Shown: piece by piece, positions 25,660-32,617 of the stretch | Layout of the letters: the number at the start of each line of letters is the position of its first letter | Position numbering within the stretch: position 1 is the first letter of the stretch | Origin: Paracoccus beibuensis | Lineage (GTDB): Bacteria > Pseudomonadota > Alphaproteobacteria > Rhodobacterales > Rhodobacteraceae | Direction of reading: 5' to 3' | Assembly: GCF_026162625.1 (NCBI RefSeq) | Contig: NZ_JAOTBD010000016.1 | Location: 1 to 64,000 of the forward strand | DNA: 64,000 bases | Notes under the pieces: generated by a model | What the model was told of the DNA's origin: nothing | What the model saw: the letters and a program-made list of their open reading frames with translations, nothing else | Databases searched by the model: none | Translations under genes and position numbers: made by a program

Positions 25660-26591
25660 GGCGCCACCTCTGCGGTGGCTGTGCTTGCTTCGACTGGATC
25701 GGCGGGCGCCTTGACCTCCTGTATTTCCACCGTGGCATGCCCCACTCCGAAATGCTCGGAGAGGCGGGATTTGATGGCGCGGCGGACGGCGTCGTGGTCG
25801 GTGCCGGGGGACACCTGTGCTTCCAGCGTCACGATCGGCCGCTCTTGCGTGATGGACCAGGCATGAACATGGTGAACGCGGAGCACACCCGGAACGCATT
25901 GGGCCAGATCTGTCGCGACCTCGCGTGCATCGAACCCTGCCGGAGCTCCTTCGAGCAGCATGTGGCCGCTTTCCGCGACGACCTTCCAGGCCGAGCGCAG
26001 GATGATGAGAACCACGAGAACCGACAGGAGGGGGTCGATCGGGGTCCAGCCGGTCCAGAGGATTACCAGCGCCGCCACGATCGCTGCGACCGACCCGAGA
26101 AGGTCGCCGGCGACATGCAGGGCGGCGGCCCGAATATTGAGGTTTTCGCCTTCGCCCCTGGTCAGAACCCAGAAGGCCAGGATGTTGACGATAAGCCCGG
26201 CGACGGCGATCCAGAGCATCACGCCGCCCAGCACCTCGCCCGGGTCCCAGAGGCGCTGGAGCGCCTCATAGGTGATCCAGCCGGCGATGACAAAGAGCGA
26301 CAGGCCGTTGACGAAGGCTGCAAGGACGCTCAGGCGGTCGAAACCGTAGGTCTGCCGCCAGGTCGCCGGACGCCGCGCGAAGCGGAATGCCAGCCAGGCC
26401 AGGACGAGCGACGCAAAGTCCGTCAGCATGTGCCCGGCGTCAGCCAGAAGGGCAAGCGAACCGGAGATGAGGCCCCCGGCCACCTCCGCTAGCATGAAGC
26501 CGCCTGTCAGCAGCGCAGCGATGGCGATCGCGCGCTCGCTCCCGTGCCCATGTCCGTGCCCGCCTGAGCCGTGGCGATGTCCTGAACCCAT
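25656..26591 (-). CDS. Cation diffusion facilitator (CzcD/ZitB-like)
   Basis: 311 residues. A His-rich N-terminus (HRHGSGGHGHGHG), six membrane helices, and the zinc-site pairs in LLADAGHMLTD and ALHVAGDLLG. The C-terminal cytoplasmic domain includes VHHVHAWSI. CDF proteins exchange cytoplasmic Zn, Cd or Co for protons. It leads the two-gene leftward transporter unit at the right end of the metal block. Confidence 0.92.
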   Translation of the reverse strand: MGSGHRHGSGGHGHGHGSERAIAIAALLTGGFMLAEVAGGLISGSLALLADAGHMLTDFASLVLAWLAFRFARRPATWRQTYGFDRLSVLAAFVNGLSLFVIAGWITYEALQRLWDPGEVLGGVMLWIAVAGLIVNILAFWVLTRGEGENLNIRAAALHVAGDLLGSVAAIVAALVILWTGWTPIDPLLSVLVVLIILRSAWKVVAESGHMLLEGAPAGFDAREVATDLAQCVPGVLRVHHVHAWSITQERPIVTLEAQVSPGTDHDAVRRAIKSRLSEHFGVGHATVEIQEVKAPADPVEASTATAEVAP

Positions 26592-27490
26592 GCGCTACTC
26601 CTTCTTTGCTGGCTCAACACCAGAGAAACGGGATTGTTTCAGTAAGCAGCGTGACCTTCTTTGGAGGAAAGCGCTGCAAGGAGACGGACCTCGTAACTAC
26701 CTAATCGGTTGCCTCGCGTTGGTCACTAATCGCGCTTCGGCATTTCAGTGCGTCGGAGAATACTTTTGATTAGCGGTACTGCTCATCCGCACTGCTACAG
26801 CAATCCTGAATGACCGGGTTCGGCAAGCTACACAGCGGCATCGTTCCAGCTTTAACCGACGGCCTACGGCTAACTGCTCTTGCTGCAGCCGCATTCGCTG
26901 CGGCCTGCCCGAATGTCGGTGATAGGCTCTTCGCGTCGATGCCGGTCTGTAGCTGAGAGGCCGCTTTTTCAAGGGCATGGTGATCGCGGGCACCGCGATC
27001 GCTGATCCAGCGGACAGCCGCGCCTCCGCTTCGCTCTGGCACAGCTGACGATCTTTCATTTCGCTTTTCCGCCTGCCATCCGGCCGGCGATCTGAACACG
27101 GGCTCTGGTGCCGCTGCGCGTCAGCCTCCACGGAGAAATCCGGTTCCTCCCACGCCAGGGCGCGGGTCCCTCCCAATTTCACCGCTCCGGCCCCGTGTGT
27201 CAGATCACCGTCCGGCCGCAGGTCGGGCTGCGCCCACCCTGCTTTGCCCTTCGGATGACATGAAGTCATCCAAAGTGAAAAGCAGCGATGGCTTCGCCAC
27301 TGGCGGAACAGGAAGGAGCGCCACGACATGTCGGACTGGATCAAGACACGCATTGGAGATTGGGCTGGGGCCTATCAGAGGCAGACCTTTGTGACAGGAA
27401 AGGCAAGCCCACCTTCGCATCGAGGATGAGCCTTACTGTTTTCATGCAACTTTTCCCCTCTCTGAAGGCAGGACTATCTGACCCCTGCCA
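26592..27490. other. Non-coding right end of the island
   Basis: No intact gene. Open frames on both strands are Arg/Ser-rich and lack recognisable motifs. The last 26 bp contain the right member of the inverted repeat (27465-27480). The stretch probably carries the promoter of the CDF gene at its left edge and decayed DNA beyond. Confidence 0.5.
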
Positions 27491-27547
27491 CCGATTATCG
27501 GCACAAGACCGGAACGGGCATCACCACAAGGAAGGCCAAGCATGGCT
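27491..27547 (+). repeat. ardC leader remnant, copy 3
   Basis: 57 bp identical to 221-277, from the CCGATT of the palindrome through the ribosome site and the first two codons (ATG GCT) of ardC. The match then stops. It begins exactly where copy 2 (5129-5353) ends, sharing only CCGATT, so copies 2 and 3 are the two halves of one leader. Confidence 0.9.
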
Positions 27548-27627
27548 CCCCGCTACACTCATCGTATTGGCTCATGAGACCCCATCGACATCGACGGAGT
27601 GGCGAACCACGTTCGCCACAGCAACAG

Positions 27628-27783
27628 CGTAATGTGGTCTGGTTTCCCTCCGGGGAAAAGCACTGGCATGGTGCCGCACCCGATACCGCCATGAGCCACA
27701 TCGCCATTCAGGAGACCATCGACGGCACGGCTGTGACCTGGATGGAGAAGGTTTCAGATAACAAGTACATGGACCGCCACTAG
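27628..27783 (+). pseudogene. Cupin-domain protein 3' remnant
   Basis: The frame reads [18 protein letters not shown], then [12 protein letters not shown] and [12 protein letters not shown] before the stop. This is the C-terminal half of a small cupin of the carboxymuconolactone-linked type, with the GEKHWHG metal-binding box. The N-terminal half is missing, so it is a fragment. Confidence 0.75.
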
Positions 27784-28128
27784 AGCCCTGCTTGAGCGCA
27801 ATCTCCGAGGAGCAGCTGAGCATCTGGAGGACTGCCGGATCATCACAACAGAAGCGCAAGGAAGGTGGCCATTCGGTCATAGAAGCGAAGAGGCCTTATA
27901 AGCCTTTGCGTCGGCCCGGCGGTTTGACCTCGTCGAGCATCTAATCCGCCGCCCTCTTCCCCGATGCTTCGTGTCCGGTAATCTTGCCTTATCGGACGCA
28001 AGTGAGCATCAGCATCGGTCTCATGTGTCTGTTGAAGGAAGGTATTTCTGGCAAAGGAGGAATATCCAGTGCCAGAGGGCGTTCCTAACCCTCTGTCTTT
28101 GTTCATGCGCTGAGGAAGAACAGCGTGA

Positions 28129-28296
28129 CAATCGACAAAGCCGGGCGGCGTCCTGGTCTGCATCCTGCCTGCAACCGCCTATTATGACCACGGCACCATC
28201 CTTGGCCGGTGGAATGATCTTCCTGTAGGCAGCTTCGCCAGTTCCGGCACCAACGTCCCGACCGGGTATTGTGTCTATCACAAGCCGCGCCCCTGA
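28129..28296 (+). pseudogene. Possible 3' gene fragment
   Basis: A 55-codon frame ending in a stop reads GGVLVCILPATAYYDHG and then GRWNDLPVGSFASSG and GYCVYHKPRP. Its composition looks like a secreted protein with two cysteines, and it has no start codon in frame. I do not recognise the family. The rest of 27784-28593 holds no convincing gene. Confidence 0.35.
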
Positions 28297-28593
28297 ACGC
28301 CGGGCGGACCTTCCGGCCCGCCTCTTTCCCCTGTAGCTTGAAGAAAAGGAATGGCCCATGATGAGGAATATCTATCTGCGCATCTATCTGATGGGTCATT
28401 CCGGCCGCCATGCCGCGTTGGCTACGCCGCTTGATGGCTAGAACCAAAGCGCATCGCGCTTGGCTCTGCGGCTTTTCAGGTTGTTTCGAGCAGGACGGAG
28501 TTCGCTATGGTCCTGCCAACCCGTATCCGGGCACCCTTTCCGACTGCGCCGCCAGTCAGGCAGAAGGCCCATGCAGACAGCGCGGCCTTTTGC

Positions 28594-29139
28594 CTATTTA
28601 TGCTTTGCCCGCCATTCCTGTGGTTCCATGAAGGCCCCTGCGAAGATCCCAGTTCCATCTGCACGCGCTTCAGCTTCGGCATTTTCATAGGCACGACTAT
28701 AGCGGGTATAGGCGACCGCCCATCCGCTCCTAACAGCCCAATAGTTCAGGCTCAGGCCCCCTGCTTCGCAGTCGGCCACAGCCCGATCATATTTATCTGT
28801 GTCCTTCACGACGCATCGCACTTCGCGCCCTTCCAGCTTCCGGGCCAATTCATCAGCCGCCCGATGCCCGCAGTTCCAGTCATAGCCTTCGGTGTCCTGG
28901 CACAACTGGCCTTTTTCAACAGCGTCAATGCCGAACAGACGAACGGGTGCACCGTTCACATCGAGAGTGTCGCCATCCACGACGCGCGCCTGTCCGACAA
29001 TAATTTGAAAATCGTCCCTTGTAAGCGGCGAGAATACCTCCCGTGCTTCATCGTCCCATTCGTCAGCCAGTCCGGCGAGGATTGCCACCATCAAAACGGC
29101 ACCGATAGCCGCCCCTGGTCCGAAACGAGCCTTGCGCAT
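28594..29139 (-). CDS. Thermonuclease-family (SNase-like) secreted protein
   Basis: 181 residues. A hydrophobic N-terminal segment (AAIGAVLMVAILAGL) precedes an SNase fold with ARVVDGDTLDV, VRLFGIDAVE and KDTDKYDRAVADC, the staphylococcal-nuclease-like catalytic positions. Such proteins are frequent in rhodobacterial plasmids near virB/virD genes. Enzymatic activity is not assured. Four cysteines may form disulfides in the periplasm. Confidence 0.82.
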   Translation of the reverse strand: MRKARFGPGAAIGAVLMVAILAGLADEWDDEAREVFSPLTRDDFQIIVGQARVVDGDTLDVNGAPVRLFGIDAVEKGQLCQDTEGYDWNCGHRAADELARKLEGREVRCVVKDTDKYDRAVADCEAGGLSLNYWAVRSGWAVAYTRYSRAYENAEAEARADGTGIFAGAFMEPQEWRAKHK

Positions 29140-29162
29140 CACCCTTGTCTGTCCTGCCACGT

Positions 29163-29573
29163 CTACCTGACACAATCAGCCGGCAGTGAGCCCTCTATGT
29201 TGAAGGTCACTTCCTTGCCGGTTGCGCTGAACGTAATCGTTCCAGGCTTGCCAATGGCAGCAATAAGCTCATTCCATTCTTCGGCCGTCTCACCAAGGAT
29301 CGAGCCTCCGGATAGGGAATAGGTCATCGTTTTGGCGTCTGTCCGGACTTCCACAGTATCGCCTTCCATGAATCGCCCATTCTCCGTGGCAACAACATGA
29401 AACTCTGGTGGCGTCCAAAGCCCCTCGGGATCGCACACGACCTCTAGACGTGCCGTGCCGTCTTGGACGGTGTGTGAAAATATACCTTTAACTTCCTCGG
29501 ACTGCCATTGCGCTGCGCTCACTGGCAGAACCGAAGCGCCGAGCGCCAGCATAGAAGCGGCAAAAATCTTCAT
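29163..29573 (-). CDS. Secreted hypothetical protein
   Basis: 136 residues from the ATG at 29573, with a clear signal peptide (MKIFAASMLALGASVLPVSA). The mature part is beta-rich with one Cys pair (VVCDPEG and ADCVR at the end). No family is recognised. It lies 23 nt upstream of the thermonuclease-like gene on the same strand, so the two periplasmic proteins may be co-expressed. Confidence 0.65.
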   Translation of the reverse strand: MKIFAASMLALGASVLPVSAAQWQSEEVKGIFSHTVQDGTARLEVVCDPEGLWTPPEFHVVATENGRFMEGDTVEVRTDAKTMTYSLSGGSILGETAEEWNELIAAIGKPGTITFSATGKEVTFNIEGSLPADCVR

Positions 29574-29632
29574 CCTAATCTCCTTCATCGGCAAAAATTC
29601 GAAGCGACGCTAACACGCTGCAATGAATAGCG

Positions 29633-30409
29633 TTATGCTGTTTCGACTTCGAGTTGCTTCAGCAGATCATCGGCCGCACGATCAAAAGCATTGAGTGCTA
29701 CCTTGCGCAGCACTGAGCCAGGCCGAGCGGCTAGGTTGAGCGGATCTTGTGCTTTAAGCCATGCCTTTGCGCTGTCCTCGGGGATACCGATAGCATGACG
29801 GAACAGAGGCCCCGCACGGCGCTTTGCCTCCGCAACAGTGAAATCATCGGGAGTTACTTTCAGCCCCTTTGCCACTTTCATAAGTATGGCCTGCGGCTTC
29901 ACCCCAAGCTTCTTTGCCAATGCTTCAACACGCGGAAGCATTGCTTCTGAGAACTGAAATGTCAGCTTCGCCACCACGGCTTGAGCCTCTGGTGTCGCTT
30001 CTTCCACTGCCGCCGGCTTACTGTTCTTTATTGGCTTGTCGTCCGGTGCCGGTTCATCTACCGGTGCAGGCTTATCTTCCGGTTCTGGTTCTGGCTCCCG
30101 CACTGGCTCCGGCTTCCGGGCAGGCTCCGTCGCCAGTTCCTGGACCGGCTCGGTCGCCCGAGCAGGCGGTGTCACAACCTTAGTGTCATGCTTGGCGGGT
30201 TCAGGTGCGCTTGCCGCCCCGGCGTGCACTTGCTCTGCGGCAGGCTGCGGGGGCACGTCGTCAGTTTTGGGCGTCTCGACCGGTGCCGTATCTGACTTTG
30301 CATAGCCTACCATCGGGTCAGGCAATTTGACCGACTGCGCGCGTTTCAAGCGTTCGGCCTTCTTGAGTCGCTCGGCGTTCCTGTCTTTGAACTTGCCAAG
30401 TTCAGCCAT
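29633..30409 (-). CDS. virC2: VirC2-like conjugation accessory protein
   Basis: 258 residues. A charged N-terminus, a long Pro/Glu-rich linker (residues about 40-150), and a C-terminal domain whose start (AKLTFQFSEAMLPRVEALAKKLGVK then PQAILMKVAKGL) follows a strand-helix-helix order like a ribbon-helix-helix DNA-binding fold. VirC2 of Agrobacterium has this fold and acts with VirC1 at the overdrive element. The ATG overlaps the virC1 stop (TGATG). Assignment is by neighbour and fold pattern, not by clear identity. Confidence 0.6.
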   Translation of the reverse strand: MAELGKFKDRNAERLKKAERLKRAQSVKLPDPMVGYAKSDTAPVETPKTDDVPPQPAAEQVHAGAASAPEPAKHDTKVVTPPARATEPVQELATEPARKPEPVREPEPEPEDKPAPVDEPAPDDKPIKNSKPAAVEEATPEAQAVVAKLTFQFSEAMLPRVEALAKKLGVKPQAILMKVAKGLKVTPDDFTVAEAKRRAGPLFRHAIGIPEDSAKAWLKAQDPLNLAARPGSVLRKVALNAFDRAADDLLKQLEVETA

Positions 30410-31122
30410 CACTTCATTCCTTCGATAGCGGCGAGGATGGTGTTCGCCTCGTTTATGTCAGTGTCCAGATGCTTGCGGGCTAACCCCTGCCCTGCCCCGG
30501 TCAATGCCTGTCTTTCCATAGCCAAAATGCGGCCACGGCCGAGCGTTTCATAGTTGCTCCGGTGCGGCATGAAGAAAGGCAGGATCATTGAATGGTTGGT
30601 GATCTCTTCCAAAGCCTCTGCCTGTTCGACCGTGAGGCGCTGCGACGGCTTATAGTTGTTCAGCAGAAGGCCACAGGGTGCGACTTCTTCGCCTTCAGCT
30701 TCAAAGGAAGTCCGCAGAGCTTCATAAGTGGCGACCGTTGCGAGCTGGCTGCGGTATTCGTGAATCACGGGTTTGACAGGAATTATAATCCGGTCAGACA
30801 TGGACATAACATCACGCGGGAAATCGCTGTGCCGCCCTTCCGTATCGACCAGAACGAAGGCAACGTTAGTTTCTTCCGCTTGGACGAGAAGATCATAGAG
30901 TTCTTCGCCGTTCGATGCCTTGACGCTGAACAGCCGTTCCGACAGCTCAGGATAGGCGTCAAGCGCCGCCGTAACGAAGCCTTCAGTCGATCCCTGCTTG
31001 TCAGTCTCGACAAGCAAAACCTTTGGTTCATCTGAGCGGGCTAGAATGGCCTGTGCGAGTATCCAGCAGACAGTGCTTTTCCCGCCACCGCCTTTTTGAC
31101 CCACCAAAGAAATCGTCAGCAT
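30409..31122 (-). CDS. virC1: VirC1-like ParA-family ATPase
   Basis: 237 residues. The deviant Walker A KGGGGKST (QKGGGGKSTVCWIL) is at the N-terminus, followed by LVETDKQGST, VDTEGR and PVKPVIHEYRSQLATV. This is the VirC1 branch of ParA/MinD ATPases, which binds overdrive, recruits relaxase complexes to the cell pole and raises transfer frequency. It is transcribed away from the 8-bp repeat array that starts about 40 bp upstream. Confidence 0.8.
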   Translation of the reverse strand: MLTISLVGQKGGGGKSTVCWILAQAILARSDEPKVLLVETDKQGSTEGFVTAALDAYPELSERLFSVKASNGEELYDLLVQAEETNVAFVLVDTEGRHSDFPRDVMSMSDRIIIPVKPVIHEYRSQLATVATYEALRTSFEAEGEEVAPCGLLLNNYKPSQRLTVEQAEALEEITNHSMILPFFMPHRSNYETLGRGRILAMERQALTGAGQGLARKHLDTDINEANTILAAIEGMK

Positions 31123-31137
31123 GGTTCCGCCTGTATA

Positions 31138-31153
31138 TACAAAACTGTTTGTA
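31138..31153. promoter_or_regulatory. Inverted repeat in the virC promoter
   Basis: TACAAA and TTTGTA form a perfect 6-bp inverted repeat around ACTG, only 16 bp upstream of the virC1 start. It is placed for repression of the virC operon, perhaps by VirC2 or the nearby VirD1-like protein. Confidence 0.5.
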
Positions 31154-31163
31154 CCGTATGTGC

Positions 31164-31635
31164 GACAACGTGTGTGAGGCTGTCAAGGACGTGATGACAT
31201 AGGGACGCGAGGCCGTAGTGACACAATGACGTAGTGCCTTATGGACGCACGGCCATTTTGACATGATGACACACGGACGTCCGGCCATCAAGATATAGAG
31301 ACGTAGTGACCTATGGACGTAAGGACGCTACGCCGTATGGACGCGCTGACCTATGGCCCTTGGGACGTGAGGACGTTATGACGTTCTGACATGATGCCAT
31401 AAAGCCGTATGGACATAGTGACTTACTGACCCGAGGACGTAAGGACGCTATGACTTACGGACGAACGGACTTACAGCCCATTGGACGTGGAGACGTACAG
31501 ACATCGTGACGCAGTGCCGTTATGACGTAGGGCCGTAAGAACCTGCTGACATATGGACTTGTGGCCGTAGTGACCTATGGACATGCAGACGTGTGGACGC
31601 GGTGCCGTATTGACTTATGGATAAGCTGCCGTGAC
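31164..31635. repeat. Degenerate 8-bp tandem repeat array (overdrive-like)
   Basis: From 31188 to 31635 the sequence divides into 56 consecutive 8-bp units without a single insertion or deletion. By hand count 39 units begin GAC, 14 GCC, two GAT and one AAC; the favoured unit is GACGTAnG. One further unit in phase starts at 31164. Both strands lack long frames. It lies between virC1 and the virD operon, where an oriT enhancer would be. It is neither a CRISPR (no conserved repeat) nor coding. Confidence 0.92.
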
Positions 31636-31739
31636 GGACGGCCACAACGAAGCGAGTGGAGCTGCCTGACCTGTAGATGAGCAGAGGCTCCCTCAGAGGG
31701 CCATAGAGTGGCGTAAGGACATTCCGGCCACTGGGGTAG

Positions 31740-31866
31740 CGGGGCGCCCCAGGATGCTGCCTGTACGGCGCTCTGCGCCGCTCTGGCAGCACATGCGCTT
31801 TGGCATCGACCGGCTGCGCCCTGGGTCTAGCGTCGGCAAGGTCGATTTGAGGGGCCAAATCGACCA
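31740..31866. other. Candidate oriT region
   Basis: Three inverted repeats in 130 bp: palindrome GGGGCGCCCC (31741-31750), a stem TGCTGCC/GGCAGCA (31755-31761 and 31785-31791) with inner CGGCGC/GCGCCG, and GGTCGATTTG/CAAATCGACC (31840-31849 and 31856-31865). Beside the first stem the lower strand reads CATCCTG then GGGG (31756 to 31750), like the YATCCTG nick core of VirD2/TraI-type relaxases. The adjacent relaxase operon supports an oriT. The nick position is a guess. Confidence 0.5.
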
Positions 31867-32005
31867 GCGGCTCACGCCCAAGGGCGTTCGGGCTGATGGC
31901 GCTTCGCACCCTCAGCCTTCGCTCCGCTTACCGCAGCGGACTCCTAAGCAAGAAGCTTTTTTGCACGGCAATTCGCTTGTCAGCGGCGCTCAAAAGCACT
32001 AGGTT

Positions 32006-32617
32006 ATGAGGAACTGTAGCAGGAAATGTAATTTGGCAGCGTTACACTCCCCAAAAGGAACTGGACGGCGGCTTTCGGCGAGCGAAAGCAGGGAGATTTT
32101 CGCCGCCTACCAGCGTGGCGAAAGCGTTACATCGCTTGCCAAGCGATACGGGGTTTCGAGGCCTACCGTGTATCGGGCCATCGAGAAAAATGGCCGCCCT
32201 GGGCAGCCCTCAGAGGACTCCGCCCGTGTTACGATCCGCCTCACGCCAGATGAGCGGGCGGCATTGGACGTGCTTTCCGGTCGCCTCGGCCTGTCCCGCG
32301 CGGCCCTCGGCCGTCGTGTTCTGCGGTTGGCGGCGGGCTTTTTGGAGCCTGACCCTGACTTGGTGGAGGCCATGACTGACCTTTCACGGCAGATCAAAGC
32401 CGTGGGTGGAAACCTCAATCAGATCGCGGCCCACCTCAATCGCGAGGCCCGGATGCAGGGCCGCGCCTCTCCCAGCCGGGACCAGCAAGCGCAGATCGAG
32501 GCATCCGAGCGCGCGTTGAAGGCGCTGGCGAAGGACGTTGACCGGCTTTTTGTCCATGCTGCGAAGCGGCGAAAGGCGCGTGTCGAGACGATTTTGCGCC
32601 GTGGCGGTGACTCATGA
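32006..32617 (+). CDS. virD1: VirD1/MobC-like relaxosome protein
   Basis: 203 residues. An N-terminal helix-turn-helix (SVTSLAKRYGVSRPTVYRAIEKNG) is followed by a VirD1-like domain (VTIRLTPDERAALDVLSGRLGLSRAALGRRVLRLAAG and the later AVGGNLNQIAAHLNREA typical of MobC proteins). VirD1 helps melt oriT so the relaxase can nick. The exact start is uncertain because the first 25 residues look atypical. It overlaps the relaxase gene by 4 nt. The extra DNA-binding domain is unusual for VirD1. Confidence 0.75.
   Translation: MRNCSRKCNLAALHSPKGTGRRLSASESREIFAAYQRGESVTSLAKRYGVSRPTVYRAIEKNGRPGQPSEDSARVTIRLTPDERAALDVLSGRLGLSRAALGRRVLRLAAGFLEPDPDLVEAMTDLSRQIKAVGGNLNQIAAHLNREARMQGRASPSRDQQAQIEASERALKALAKDVDRLFVHAAKRRKARVETILRRGGDS

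Larger units (their letters stand above)
5354..27490. mobile_element. Predicted 22-kb inserted island (defence plus metal cargo)
   Basis: The segment is flanked by CCGATT on both sides (5348-5353 and 27491-27496), and the flanks join to rebuild an uninterrupted ardC leader. Close to each end lies an inverted repeat with 15 of 16 identical bases (5363-5378 and 27465-27480, CAGATAGTYCTGCCTT). These are the marks of a transposition with a 5-6 bp target duplication. The only mobility gene seen inside is the serine resolvase at 10879. No transposase is visible, so the element may be defective or mobilised in trans. Confidence 0.65.

Noticed and set aside
26745..27353. Leftward 202-residue frame in the right end of the island
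   Set aside because: Arg- and Cys-rich translation with no domain. A small part looked protein-like but no family could be named.
31164..31635. CRISPR-like array
   Set aside because: Units are only 8 bp with no conserved repeat and no spacers of fixed length; no cas gene is present. It is a phased degenerate tandem repeat.
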